Below are positions 48,491-57,797 of a DNA stretch of 64,000 nucleotides, piece after piece. The position numbers and the translations under genes are program-made. Within the stretch, counting starts at the first letter, position 1. Every line of letters starts with the position of its first letter. This DNA is from Planctomycetia bacterium. Lineage in GTDB: Bacteria > Planctomycetota > Phycisphaerae > Phycisphaerales > SM1A02. Location of the stretch: positions 1 to 64,000 of the forward strand of contig SXOD01000052.1 of assembly GCA_005776885.1 (NCBI GenBank), read 5' to 3'. Below the pieces are notes generated by a model that was not told the DNA's origin, searched no databases, and saw only the letters and a list, made by a program, of their open reading frames with translations.

Positions 48491-50460
48491 GGCGCCGCTC
48501 CGGTGGGCGGGGAGAGGGCCGCCTGGCGGGCGAGCGCCTGCTCCCGGATCCGGAGTGCCCGTGGCAGCAATCGCTGGAGTCGTTCGATCCGTGTGCGTTC
48601 GCTGGGGTGGGTGCTCAGGAACTCCGGCGGGCGCCCACCTCGATCCCGCCCTGACATCGCTTCCCAGAACGAGATCGCTGCGCGTGGGTCGTAGCCGGCA
48701 TCTGCGGCGATCAGCAGCCCGAGTTCGTCCGCCTCCGATTCCTGCGACCGTGAAAACGACAAGCCTCCCATGCCAAGCGCCGCGTCCAGGAGTTGCTGCT
48801 GCCCTTCGGAGAGCCCCGCCGATTCCGAGACCGCATCGACGATGACGCTGCCAGCCACCGACTGGGAAATCCGCTCGCCTCCATGCCGCGCGATCGCGTG
48901 GGCGGCCTCGTGGCCCAGCACGGCTGCCAACGCATCGTCGGTTGATGCGACCTTCAGCATGCCGGTGTAGACGGCGCACTTGCCGCCGGGGAGGGCCCAG
49001 GCGTTGACGGTGGCGTCGTCCTGCACGAGCACGATGTGCCAGGCGAATCGCCGAGCGATCTCCGGATGGCGGCGCCTGGCACTCTCGAAGATTCTGGCCG
49101 CCACTCGCTGGACGCGCTCGGCGTCGGCACCCTGGTGAATGATCGTCGCCTTCGCCGTCGCTTCCGCATAGGCCTCGTCGCCAAGTTCGCACTCGGTCGC
49201 TACGTTCAGGATGTTGAACTGCGTTCGATCGGTCCCCGAAACCTGCTGGCATCCCACGAGCATGCCCACGGCCGCGGCCGTGGCCGCCACGAGCGGCAGC
49301 GGCGCTCGATGCCACAGGAGCCCAAGCGCGCCGAGTGCCACGAGCGCGAGCGAAACGCTCGTGCCGATGGCCTCCGGGATGACCAGGAACACCAAGGCCC
49401 AGAGGAGCACGCCCGTCACCGCGGCATTCGCGCCATCAAGCGCACGCCTCGCCCGGCAACTGTGTCGCAGGTGACTCCACATCGGGAGGGCCGCGCCCAT
49501 CAGGCAGAGGCCAGGAAGGAAGAGCGCGATCGTGCAGGCCACGGCTCCCAGCACGCCGGCCTGGGACGCACCGATGAACGCGCCGATGTTGAAGAGTGGT
49601 CCCGGCAGCGCCTGCGCCAGCGAGTAGCCGCTCAGGAAGTCGCTGCGGCCGACGAGCCCTTCCTCCACCACGCTGGCCTCGATCATGGGAAGCACCACAT
49701 GCCCGCCGCCGAAGACCATCGACCCACTCTGCGCCAAGGCCAGCGGGGTCCGCACGGCATCAGGAAGCGAGGACACAGTCGGCAGGAACGGGAGGAGGAT
49801 GACGGCGGCCACGAGCAGGAGGGCGAGCACAGTCGCCAGACGATGCACGGGGCGAGGGGTCCCGGCAACGTCCGCTGCCTCGACGTGGCGGCGAGGGCAG
49901 AGGAGCGCGCCCACGACAAGGCCGATCGCGACGCACGCGGGTCCGGCCAGCGGTTCGTCCCACGCGGCACAGAGGAGGAAACTCCCCGCCGCAATGCCAC
50001 CCTTGACGTTGCCGTGGGTCAGCCGCCGCACCATGCCGTAAACGGCGATGGCCACGACCGCTGTCGCGAAGGCCATCAGGCCGCGCGCCCACGCCGATTC
50101 GGCGATCAGAGGCTCGCGCACCACCAAGAGCCCCGCGGCACAGAGCACGACGGCGCCGGGCAGGGCGAAACACGCTGAGGCGACGATCCCGCCCGCGACA
50201 CCGCGCTGCCACAGCCCAATGCCGAAGGCGGTCTGGCTGCTGGTTGGTCCCGGCAGGAGCTGTGCGAGTGAGACGAGATCGGCGAAGGCGTGCTCAGAGA
50301 TCCAGCGCCGCCTGACGACACACTGGTCTCGGAGCAACCCAAGGTGGGCCACCGGCCCCCCAAATGCCGTCGCCCCCAGCGCGAGGAACCGCAGCCCCAA
50401 CGTCCGCAAGGGAATGCGCTGGGCGGCCGTGGCGCAAGGTGGGGGCTGTTGGTGCTCCAT
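48487..50460 (-). CDS. Fusion of ChrA chromate transporter and M48 metallopeptidase
   Basis: 657 residues without an internal stop. The N-terminal 390 residues carry both CHR domains (FGGPVAHLGLLRDQCV, LAQLLPGPTSSQTAFGIG, and VFGGGHVVLPMIE, LAQALPGPLFNIG), a chromate/anion transporter. After the last helix, APLPLVAATAAAVGMLVGC gives a lipobox-like sequence, followed by an M48 domain: AVLGHEAAHAIARHGGERIS (HExxH zinc site) and ESEADELGLLIAADAGYDP (third zinc ligand Glu). Stand-alone M48 proteases of the BepA/LoiP type begin exactly at such a lipobox. A read-through fusion or a lost start/stop between two genes is possible. Confidence 0.82.
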   Translation of the reverse strand: MEHQQPPPCATAAQRIPLRTLGLRFLALGATAFGGPVAHLGLLRDQCVVRRRWISEHAFADLVSLAQLLPGPTSSQTAFGIGLWQRGVAGGIVASACFALPGAVVLCAAGLLVVREPLIAESAWARGLMAFATAVVAIAVYGMVRRLTHGNVKGGIAAGSFLLCAAWDEPLAGPACVAIGLVVGALLCPRRHVEAADVAGTPRPVHRLATVLALLLVAAVILLPFLPTVSSLPDAVRTPLALAQSGSMVFGGGHVVLPMIEASVVEEGLVGRSDFLSGYSLAQALPGPLFNIGAFIGASQAGVLGAVACTIALFLPGLCLMGAALPMWSHLRHSCRARRALDGANAAVTGVLLWALVFLVIPEAIGTSVSLALVALGALGLLWHRAPLPLVAATAAAVGMLVGCQQVSGTDRTQFNILNVATECELGDEAYAEATAKATIIHQGADAERVQRVAARIFESARRRHPEIARRFAWHIVLVQDDATVNAWALPGGKCAVYTGMLKVASTDDALAAVLGHEAAHAIARHGGERISQSVAGSVIVDAVSESAGLSEGQQQLLDAALGMGGLSFSRSQESEADELGLLIAADAGYDPRAAISFWEAMSGRDRGGRPPEFLSTHPSERTRIERLQRLLPRALRIREQALARQAALSPPTGAAP

Positions 50461-50528
50461 GAAACGAGGAGAGCGCAGCCTAGGGGAAGCCGATCGACCT
50501 CTTGCAGTCGGTGTGGGATACTGGCTCC

Positions 50529-52043
50529 ATGAGCAAAGAAGCGTGGCGGCTTGAGTCGGCCGATGGCACAGGTGCGAGCCTGGTCCTCGTTGGCCGAGAC
50601 ACGTTCAGCGTGGGCCGCCGCGAAGGGCAGGACGTCCGCCTGGACAACGTGGCCGTCTCGCGAGAACACGCGACGCTCCGTCGAACGGGCCGCGGCTGGG
50701 CGGTAACGGACCTCGGATCGACATCCGGCACCACGATCGACGGTCGGGCCATCACGCCGGGCACGATCATTCCGTTGTCGCACGGGAGCACGCTTGCGTT
50801 CGGTCCCTGCCGATTCATTCTCCGAGGCCCAGAGTCCGCGATCGGTTCGCTCCGCACCATGGTGGAAACAGACGCGGCGCCGGCCCAGTTGGATGAGCTG
50901 GCGTTGGCGAAGGAGGGCATGAGCGGAGGGCAGCTGGACGCTCTGATGGAGGCGTCCGGACATATCGCCGCCGCGAGAAGCCGTGACGACGTGGCTCGAC
51001 TGGCCATCCAGGAGTTGTCGGGCGTGACGGGCCTGGCCAACGTCGCGTTTCTGGTCGGGAACATCGAGCGCGATGCGTGGCACCCGCTGGCCAACGTGGG
51101 ATCCATGGTGGAAGGCGGCGAGGTCCGAATCAGCCGATCGCTCATGCGGAAGGTGTCCTCCGAAGGCAAGCCCTTCAAGTGGCGGCGCGGCAGCAGCAAC
51201 ACCATGCTGGGCCAGAGCGTCATGGATCTCCAGCTGGAGGAGATCTGCGCGGCCCCGGCGATGGTTGGTGGCCGCATCTACGGCTACATCGTGGCCGACA
51301 ACCGTGGGCAGGGGAGCCGCGCGCGCGTGTCGCTGGATGAGATCGGTCGATTCCTGTTCAGCATCGCCCACATCGCCGGGCTTGCCATGCACGGGCTGGA
51401 GCGCGAGGAGGAGGCGCGGGAACAGGCACTCGCCAACCAGCAACTCTTCGAGGGTGCGGTGGCCGCCTTCGTTCGGGCGGTCGACATGAAGGACCCCTAT
51501 ACGCGAGGCCATTCGGAACGGGTGGCTCGCATCGCTCGTGTCCTCGGAGGCCAAGCCGGACTGTCCCCTGAAATGTGCGAGCAAATCTTCCTTGCGGGGC
51601 TCTTGCACGACGTCGGCAAGATCGGCGTCCCCGACGCCGTGTTGCGGAAGGACGGGAAGCTCACCCCGGAAGAGTTCGACGAAATCAAGAAGCACCCAGC
51701 GAATGCGTGGGCGATGATGAAGGTGGTTCCCCGATGGGAGCCCATGCTGCTTGGCATCCGAAACCATCACGAAAAGTGGGCCGGCGGCGGCTATCCCGAC
51801 AACCTGGCGGGGGAAGCGATCCCCCTCCTGGCTCGGATCATCGGCATCGCCGACGTCTTCGATGCACTGACCAGCAGTCGCTCCTATCGCCCTGCGATGT
51901 CGTTGGAACAGGCACTCCAAATCATGCGCGAAGGGCTTGGCACGCACTTCGAACCTCGCCTTGGCGAAATCTTCCTCAGCATCCCGAACGAGGAACTTGT
52001 CCGGCTGATCGCCCCCGACCAGGGCACCGTACCGCTGGACTGA
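50529..52043 (+). CDS. FHA-GAF-HD-GYP cyclic-di-GMP phosphodiesterase
   Basis: About 504 residues from ATG 50529 (MSKEAWRLES). FHA domain (FSVGRREGQDVRLDNVAVSREHATL, LGSTSGTTIDGR; about 22-95), a GAF-like domain (about 150-310, AIQELSGVTGLANVAF, RIYGYIVADNRGQG), and a full HD-GYP domain: LLHDVGKIGVPD, IKKHPANAWAMM, IRNHHEKWAGGGYPDNLAGEAIP, RIIGIADVFDAL. All metal-binding residues and the GYP motif are present. It should degrade c-di-GMP in response to phosphothreonine binding and GAF ligands. It is divergent from the ChrA-M48 gene with 68 bp between starts. Confidence 0.93.
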   Translation: MSKEAWRLESADGTGASLVLVGRDTFSVGRREGQDVRLDNVAVSREHATLRRTGRGWAVTDLGSTSGTTIDGRAITPGTIIPLSHGSTLAFGPCRFILRGPESAIGSLRTMVETDAAPAQLDELALAKEGMSGGQLDALMEASGHIAAARSRDDVARLAIQELSGVTGLANVAFLVGNIERDAWHPLANVGSMVEGGEVRISRSLMRKVSSEGKPFKWRRGSSNTMLGQSVMDLQLEEICAAPAMVGGRIYGYIVADNRGQGSRARVSLDEIGRFLFSIAHIAGLAMHGLEREEEAREQALANQQLFEGAVAAFVRAVDMKDPYTRGHSERVARIARVLGGQAGLSPEMCEQIFLAGLLHDVGKIGVPDAVLRKDGKLTPEEFDEIKKHPANAWAMMKVVPRWEPMLLGIRNHHEKWAGGGYPDNLAGEAIPLLARIIGIADVFDALTSSRSYRPAMSLEQALQIMREGLGTHFEPRLGEIFLSIPNEELVRLIAPDQGTVPLD

Positions 52044-52063
52044 GCACGTCGGAGGGCCCGCCC

Positions 52064-52840
52064 TCACTTTCGACCGAAGTCAGCCGGGATGTCGCCCCAC
52101 TGGCTGGTCGGCCACAGTTCGGGCGTGATGCGGGACCGGCGCGCGCCGCCGCCGGTGACCCAGCGAACGGCTTCTCGCAGCGCGCTGGCGAACGAAGCGT
52201 CAAACGCCGTCTCGGGATCAAACTTCGACTTTGGTTCCCCCTTTCGCACCCAGGCCAGCGCGGTCCGCGAGTCGGAATAGAGCGCGGTCGCATCGATGGC
52301 ACGCTCGTCCACCCGACGCAGTGCCTCCACGATCGCCAGGAACTCGCCGACATTGTTGTGGCCCCGCTCGAAGAGCGGACTCCGGAAGCATTCCACCCAG
52401 GCGCCGTCCCGCCGGATGACGCCACGCCATTCCGTCGGCCCGATCAGCGAGTGACCCGTCTTGGAGCAGTCCACCACAAGTGTTCCCTCGGGTGCCTTCG
52501 GCCCCGTCCCCCGAGCGGCGCGGCTTGATGCCGCAAGAGTGACCCGCGATGCCGCGGCCCCGCCCGGTGCGTTGGTCGCCACGCCGAGGACCTTGGCAAT
52601 CCTGGAGGCCAGCAGCCCCTGGGGTACCGATGAGAGGTTGCCTTTCGCGCTGCAGTGGATCTGGACCTTTCCGGGCTGGCGCGCGGCATCGGGGTGGGAC
52701 ACGTCGAGGTCGATCCGCCCCCAGTTCCCGTTGTTGACCTCGTGGCTGGACACGTCGAATCCCTCCCGCTCCAGCGATTCGCGGACCGCCGCGGCGCGTT
52801 GCCTCAGCGACTGGATGTTGGGATGGTTCGCGTCGCTCAT
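52064..52840 (-). CDS. Ribonuclease H family protein
   Basis: 258 residues. The catalytic part is C-terminal: GTLVVDCSKTGH (first Asp), NNVGEFLAIVEALRR (Glu), ATALYSDSRTALAWVRKG (Asp) and QWGDIPADFGR (Asp). These fit the RNase HI fold of YpdQ-like enzymes. The N-terminal 130 residues (SHEVNNGNWGRIDLDVSHPD, VQIHCSAKGNLSS) are an extra domain of unknown role. ATG 52840 overlaps the stop of the AI-2E transporter gene (ATGA), so the two are coupled. Confidence 0.8.
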   Translation of the reverse strand: MSDANHPNIQSLRQRAAAVRESLEREGFDVSSHEVNNGNWGRIDLDVSHPDAARQPGKVQIHCSAKGNLSSVPQGLLASRIAKVLGVATNAPGGAAASRVTLAASSRAARGTGPKAPEGTLVVDCSKTGHSLIGPTEWRGVIRRDGAWVECFRSPLFERGHNNVGEFLAIVEALRRVDERAIDATALYSDSRTALAWVRKGEPKSKFDPETAFDASFASALREAVRWVTGGGARRSRITPELWPTSQWGDIPADFGRK

Positions 52841-53928
52841 GTGGGGCGTTCGGCATCCTCGGCCGTCGACAGCGGCTCGGCGCGCACCGCGGCCGAGGAA
52901 CCGAGCAGGATGCCGATCCAGCGCAAGTCATCCACCTCGTCCACCAGGATCTTGACAAACATCGTCAGCGGCACCGAGAGGAACATTCCCACGGGGCCCA
53001 GGATCCAGCCCCACACCACCAGGCTCAAGAACACGACGAGCGGCGAGAGCCCCAGTGACTTGCCAAAGAGGCGCGGCTCGACAAAGTTGCCGATGCCCAC
53101 GTTGATCGCCGCGTAGCCGATGCCAAGGCCAAGCGCCTCGCCCGGCGCGCCATCCACCAAGACGAGGAGCAGCGGTGGAACCGCGGCGATGATGGATCCG
53201 ACGATCGGCACGAAGTTGAGCCCAAACGCGAGGAGCGAGAGGGCAAGGGCGTACGGCACGCCGAAGGCGAGGAGCAGGAAGAAGACCAAGATGGCCGTCA
53301 GCGCGCTGGTCTGGGTCTTGAGGAAGATGTAGCGCTGCATGGCGTGGACCACGCCGCGGAGTCGGCCTTCGCGCCCGGCGTCGGAACCGAATGCAGCTCG
53401 CACCTTGGCTGGGAGCGTCGCGACTTCGGCCAAGATGAACAATGTGGCCACGAGCACGAAAAAGAGGTCCTTGGCCAGCGAGGCGATCCCCGCAGCCATG
53501 TTCCCCGCCGCCTGAAAGATCAGGCTGGTGTTCAGCAGTTCGGGAAGCCGATCGGCCAGCTCGCTCATCCCGTGCGCCCGCATGCTGTTGGACAGTTGCG
53601 TGACTTGGTCGGCGATGGCCTGCTGGTACCGCGACATGTCGGCGGTGAAGTCTCTGGCCGTCCCGGCCAGCGCCCAGGTCCCTCCCACGAGCACCGCCAG
53701 CATCACCAGCAGCACGATGGCCGCGGCAGCCCAGGTCGGGACGCCTCGGGACGAGAGCATCGCGATTGGCGGTACCGTGATCGTGGCCAGGAAGATCGCC
53801 GCCAGGACGGGGACGACCACCGGCGCCGCGGCGTGGACGCCCGCCACCACGACCACGAATGCGGCCAGCCCGAGCATGATGCGCAGGCCCGCTCCACTCC
53901 GTCGGGCGCTTGTGTGACCGAAGGTCAT
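52837..53928 (-). CDS. AI-2E family transporter
   Basis: 363 residues with 7-8 membrane helices: LRIMLGLAAFVVVVAGVHAA, VVPVLAAIFLATITVPPIA, LFFVLVATLFILAEVA, LTAILVFFLLLAFGVPYALALSLLAF. The family motif GLNFVPIVGSIIAAVPPLLLVLVDG is intact, as are GYAAINVGIGNFVEPRLFGKSLGLSPLVVF. Members export autoinducer-2 or act as Na+/H+ exchangers; the substrate here is unknown. Confidence 0.9.
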   Translation of the reverse strand: MTFGHTSARRSGAGLRIMLGLAAFVVVVAGVHAAAPVVVPVLAAIFLATITVPPIAMLSSRGVPTWAAAAIVLLVMLAVLVGGTWALAGTARDFTADMSRYQQAIADQVTQLSNSMRAHGMSELADRLPELLNTSLIFQAAGNMAAGIASLAKDLFFVLVATLFILAEVATLPAKVRAAFGSDAGREGRLRGVVHAMQRYIFLKTQTSALTAILVFFLLLAFGVPYALALSLLAFGLNFVPIVGSIIAAVPPLLLVLVDGAPGEALGLGIGYAAINVGIGNFVEPRLFGKSLGLSPLVVFLSLVVWGWILGPVGMFLSVPLTMFVKILVDEVDDLRWIGILLGSSAAVRAEPLSTAEDAERPT

Positions 53929-53946
53929 TCCGTCATGCCCTCCCCA

Positions 53947-54639
53947 TCATCTCGTCACCTTGATGCACATGTTGCGGAACTGGACCGGGTCGCCGTGGCC
54001 GCAGAGGTGGATGTGCCCGGCCTTGCGCATCAGGCCAGGATGTCCGTGCCCGTCGATGGTGCCGCTCGCGCTGGCCAGCCGAATGTCGGCATCCACGACG
54101 GTCAGGCCATTGACCGTGACCACGACATGGTCTCCGCGTGCCTCGATCACCTCGTGATTCCATTGCCCTGGTGCGGCGAGGCACCGATCGCGAGCGGGGA
54201 CGACGCCGTAAATCGAGCCGTGACGCTGGAATGGCTTGAGCCCAGGGCGCGGGAGCGTGTCATCCAGCACCTGGATCTCCATGCCGTCGTAGGCGGCATT
54301 GGCGCTCAACGGCGCCCGGATGCCGATCCCGTTGTTGGACCCAGGCTGCAACCGGAACTCAAAGGAGAGCGTGAAGTCGCCGTATTGCTCGGCGGTGACC
54401 AGATCACCCGAGCAGCTTGGCAGGCAGCTCAGCACACCATCCTTGGCCTCGTACCCCGCCACGTCACCGCCCCAACCGTTCAGGTCGACGCCGTTGAACA
54501 GTGGTTGCGCGCCATCGGGACACGGCGCAGCGCGTGCCGTGCGGGACGGCTCCCGTCGCGCGTCACACCCCAGGGTGCCCAGCGCGCAACCGGTGGCCGC
54601 CACGACACCGGACAGCAGCGTGATCAGGTCATTCCGCAT
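53947..54639 (-). CDS. DUF1080 (3-keto-disaccharide hydrolase-like) lipoprotein
   Basis: 230 residues. A signal sequence ends in the lipobox LGTLGC (about residue 25). The DUF1080 domain begins LFNGVDLNGWGGDVAGY and includes FTLSFEFRLQPGSNNGIGIRAP, YDGMEIQVLDDT, HGSIYGVVPARD and GLMRKAGHIHLCGHGDPVQFRNM, the typical beta-jelly-roll pattern. The family hydrolyses 3-keto-glycosides. It is divergent from a PQQ-type sugar dehydrogenase gene, with 61 bp between them; oxidation plus hydrolysis of sugars in the periplasm is a plausible joint role. Confidence 0.88.
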   Translation of the reverse strand: MRNDLITLLSGVVAATGCALGTLGCDARREPSRTARAAPCPDGAQPLFNGVDLNGWGGDVAGYEAKDGVLSCLPSCSGDLVTAEQYGDFTLSFEFRLQPGSNNGIGIRAPLSANAAYDGMEIQVLDDTLPRPGLKPFQRHGSIYGVVPARDRCLAAPGQWNHEVIEARGDHVVVTVNGLTVVDADIRLASASGTIDGHGHPGLMRKAGHIHLCGHGDPVQFRNMCIKVTR

Positions 54640-54700
54640 GGGGGCAAGCGTACTCCGTCACCGTCATGCGATCGCTTGTGCGCGGCCTATGCTTGCGCGA

Positions 54701-55957
54701 ATGCCATTCGCCACGACGATCGTATTGCTCTCCGCCCTCGCGGGCCCCGAGGCCCCACGTCAAGACACGGCGACGTCTGCCAATCCCATCCCGCAGCTCC
54801 AGTTGAAGCGCGTGTTCCGCGAGGTCGAGATGAAGCGCCCGGTGCAGCTGGTCGGTCGACCTGACCGCAATGACCGCGCCTACGTGGTGGAGCAGGCGGG
54901 GCGCGTCCTGGAGATCGACACGACGGACATGGAGAAGGGGAACGGTCGTGTCTGGATGGACATCCGCGACATCGTCAACGACGAAAACAACGAAGAGGGG
55001 CTTCTCTCCATCGTCTTCCATCCCAAGGTCAAGGAAAATGGCGAGCTGTACGCGCTCTACACCGCCAGCCAGCCACGGCGGGAGGTGGTGGCCCGGTTCC
55101 GGCTCAACGAAGACCGCACCGAGCTGGCGAGCACGACGCCAGAAGTGATCCTGGAGCAGGCCGATCCCGCGTGGAACCACAACGGCGGAACACTCCTCTT
55201 TGGTCCCGACGGCATGCTCTACGGCACGATTGGCGATGGAGGCGCTGGCAACGACCCGTGGGGGAATGGCCAGAACCTGGGGACGCTCCTGGCCAAGTGC
55301 TTCCGGATCGATGTCAGCAAGGGCGCGGGCGGTCGGCCGTACGCCATACCGTCCGACAACCCGTTCGTGGGCCGCGAGGGTGCTCGTGGCGAGATCTGGG
55401 CCTACGGCCTTCGCAACATCTGGCGCATGAGTTTCGACCGGGCGACTGGGGCGCTCTGGGGCGGCGACGTCGGGCAAAACAAGTACGAGGAAATCGACCT
55501 CATCGTGAAGGGCGGAAACTATGGATGGCGGCCCCGCGAGGGGTTCCATGGAACGCCTGGCGTCCCCGACTCCTCCGAGTCAGCCGATGGGTTCATCGAA
55601 CCAGTCGTCGAGTACCCCCGCAACCACGGCATCAGCGTGACCGGTGGGTACGTCTATCGAGGGACCGAGTTCCCGGACCTTGCAGGGGTCTACCTCTACG
55701 CGGACTACGCCTATGGCACGATCTGGGGATTCCGCTACGAGAACGGAGCCCTGACGGGTGACCCGACCATCGTGGCCACCAAACAGGGATTCGTGTCCAG
55801 TTTCGGGGAGCTCAATGACGGGTCGCTCTATGTTTGCAGCACCCGGGGAGGGCCCGATGGCCCGGGCAGGGTGTTCCGAATCGGGACGAGGGGCACCAAC
55901 GCAACGCCAGAATCGACTGGAAACCCCGTCCCGGAAGTCGCCGCGCCGGCGAACTAG
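54701..55957 (+). CDS. PQQ-dependent sugar dehydrogenase (soluble GDH-like)
   Basis: About 418 residues from MPFATTIVLLSALAGPE, a probable signal sequence. The propeller contains RPVQLVGRPDRNDRAYVVEQAGRVLEI, EEGLLSIVFHPKVKENGELYALYTAS, NHNGGTLLFGPDGMLYGTIGDGG, EIWAYGLRNIWRMSFDRATGALWGGDVGQNKYEEIDLI and NYGWRPREGFHGTPG, the GSDH family landmarks. It oxidises aldose sugars or other hydroxyls in the periplasm with PQQ; no pqq genes are in the window. ATG 54689 is an alternative start. Confidence 0.9.
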   Translation: MPFATTIVLLSALAGPEAPRQDTATSANPIPQLQLKRVFREVEMKRPVQLVGRPDRNDRAYVVEQAGRVLEIDTTDMEKGNGRVWMDIRDIVNDENNEEGLLSIVFHPKVKENGELYALYTASQPRREVVARFRLNEDRTELASTTPEVILEQADPAWNHNGGTLLFGPDGMLYGTIGDGGAGNDPWGNGQNLGTLLAKCFRIDVSKGAGGRPYAIPSDNPFVGREGARGEIWAYGLRNIWRMSFDRATGALWGGDVGQNKYEEIDLIVKGGNYGWRPREGFHGTPGVPDSSESADGFIEPVVEYPRNHGISVTGGYVYRGTEFPDLAGVYLYADYAYGTIWGFRYENGALTGDPTIVATKQGFVSSFGELNDGSLYVCSTRGGPDGPGRVFRIGTRGTNATPESTGNPVPEVAAPAN

Positions 55958-55993
55958 CCGTTCCCACCCGCTTTTTGAAGAACTAGAGACACC

Positions 55994-57706
55994 ATGCATC
56001 GCACACTCTCCGCCATCGTGGCCGCTTGCGCCATCTCCCTTCCCGCCACGACGCTCCTTGCGCAGCAGGACGGTCCCCAGGACGGCCGCCAACGAGGCCA
56101 GGGCCAGGGCCAGGGCCAGGGCCACGGTCAGGGCCGGGGCCAGGGCCAGGGCCGCGGCGGTCAAGGCGGTGGCATGCGAGGCGCCCGGGGGATGGGAGCC
56201 TTTGCCCAGTACCGGCAGCAGTATGAGCCCGAGTTCATGGCTCGTGACATCCGGCTCTTCCGGGACCAGCTGGGCCTTGATGACTCGCAGGCCATGATCG
56301 TCGAGACAATCGTGTCCGACTACGAAGAGGCTTTCACGCCCGCGGCCGAGGAAGCTCGCGAGGTGAGCCAAGAGGCGATGCGCGAACTGTTCCGCTCCTT
56401 CATGGGTGGCATGGACCAGCAGGTGATCGGCGAGACCTTCCAGCAGATTCAGGACGAAGTCCGGCAGCTTGAGCAAGAGGCCGGCGGGGAGATCGACCCA
56501 GAGGTGCGACTCCGCCTGATGCAGGAACGGTTCGAGAAGCTTGGCCAGGAGATGCAGGCGCAGCGCACGGCGAATGGCGGGGTCGCCGAGGCTCGCGAGA
56601 TCCTCGGGGAACTCTTCGAGACGTCCAGGACCTTTGGTGCCAAGCGCGCGGAGCTCCGCGCCAGGGTGATCGATTCCAGCAAGGCCATCCTCAACGACCA
56701 GCAGGCGGCCCGCTGGGACGCGTTCGAGCGCTTCATGCGCCGCGAGCGCGCCATGGACAACGGCGCGCTGAGCGGCGAGGCCACCAACCTGCTCTTCGTC
56801 GTGGATGACGCCGGCCTCTCGCAGGCCAGCATCGACGGCCTGGAGCAGGGGCTGGATGCCTACGAGCTCGACCTGGACCTCAAGCTGCGGGAGCGCGATG
56901 CCTACCTCGCCGAGTCCGAGGGCAAGTTGATGAAGGCGCTGGTCGACGGCAACAACGCCGCGGCCGAGCAGGTCATCAAGCGGCAGCTGGAACTCCGCCG
57001 CGCCGTCCGTGACTGCAACGAGAACTACCGGTCGCAGCTCGCGGCGACCCTCCAGCCGGCCGAGGCGAAGCTCCTCAATGATGCGGTCAATGAGGCCGGC
57101 TACCGCCGCGTCTACTCGACCACCAGCACGGAGCGCGCCTTCGAGGCGGCACTCGAGATGAACCTCGACGAGAACATCCACGCCCAGGTCTCGTCCCTCC
57201 ACGAGGCGTACCTCGGCGAGCTCGGGACGGTGAATGATCGGATCGCCACGCAGACCCGCAAGGTCGAGCCCGACGAGCAGCTGAAGCAGGCCACCGACTT
57301 CTTCAAGGCGATCGATGGCAGCGGCAGCCCGACCGAGATGTTCTCGCGCGGTCGCGGCCGTGGCGGCTTCGGAGGCAGCTCCGACGAGACGCTCACCAAG
57401 CTGTACGAAGCACGTACCGAGAAGAACGAGTCGTACCGCCAGCGGCTGGAGGCACTCCTCACGCCCGAGCAGGTCGGAGAACTCCCGGCGGCGGGCCGAG
57501 GCGGCCGCAATGGCGGGGGTCCAGGCGGCGGCGGCAACTTCAGCGGCAAGATCGATGAACTGCCCGAGCGCATGCAGGATCGCGCGCGCGAGTTCGACGC
57601 GAACAAGGATGGCACGCTCGACGAGGGCGAGCGGCAGAAGATGTTTGAGTCGTTCCGTGGCCAGGGTGGCCGTGGGCAGGGTGGCGGCCAGACCCCGGAC
57701 GCCTGA
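55994..57706 (+). CDS. Secreted helical protein with Gly/Gln repeats and a C-terminal EF-hand
   Basis: 570 residues. A signal peptide (MHRTLSAIVAACAISLPATTLLA) is followed by Gly-Gln-Arg repeats (GQGQGQGQGHGQGRGQGQGR, about 35-60) from CAGGGC DNA repeats. The body is helical and charged: three Spy/CpxP-like LTxxQ-type segments may exist (LGLDDSQAMIVETIVSDYEEAF, LNDQQAARWDAFERFMRRER, LLTPEQVGELPAAG). FDANKDGTLDEGE near the end is an EF-hand-like calcium loop. Function unknown; periplasmic chaperone-like activity is only a guess. Confidence 0.7.
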   Translation: MHRTLSAIVAACAISLPATTLLAQQDGPQDGRQRGQGQGQGQGHGQGRGQGQGRGGQGGGMRGARGMGAFAQYRQQYEPEFMARDIRLFRDQLGLDDSQAMIVETIVSDYEEAFTPAAEEAREVSQEAMRELFRSFMGGMDQQVIGETFQQIQDEVRQLEQEAGGEIDPEVRLRLMQERFEKLGQEMQAQRTANGGVAEAREILGELFETSRTFGAKRAELRARVIDSSKAILNDQQAARWDAFERFMRRERAMDNGALSGEATNLLFVVDDAGLSQASIDGLEQGLDAYELDLDLKLRERDAYLAESEGKLMKALVDGNNAAAEQVIKRQLELRRAVRDCNENYRSQLAATLQPAEAKLLNDAVNEAGYRRVYSTTSTERAFEAALEMNLDENIHAQVSSLHEAYLGELGTVNDRIATQTRKVEPDEQLKQATDFFKAIDGSGSPTEMFSRGRGRGGFGGSSDETLTKLYEARTEKNESYRQRLEALLTPEQVGELPAAGRGGRNGGGPGGGGNFSGKIDELPERMQDRAREFDANKDGTLDEGERQKMFESFRGQGGRGQGGGQTPDA

Positions 57707-57797
57707 CGCGCGACCGGGGCCACGCCACCGTTCACCGAAGCGAGGTCGTGAAGCGCTGCGCCATCGACGCCAACGCGATGGCTACGATTCCGCCTGC

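Noticed and set aside
52549-54864. Long plus-strand frame over the AI-2E and DUF1080 genes
   Set aside because: Composition is Gln/His/Arg-rich antisense of well-supported minus-strand genes.
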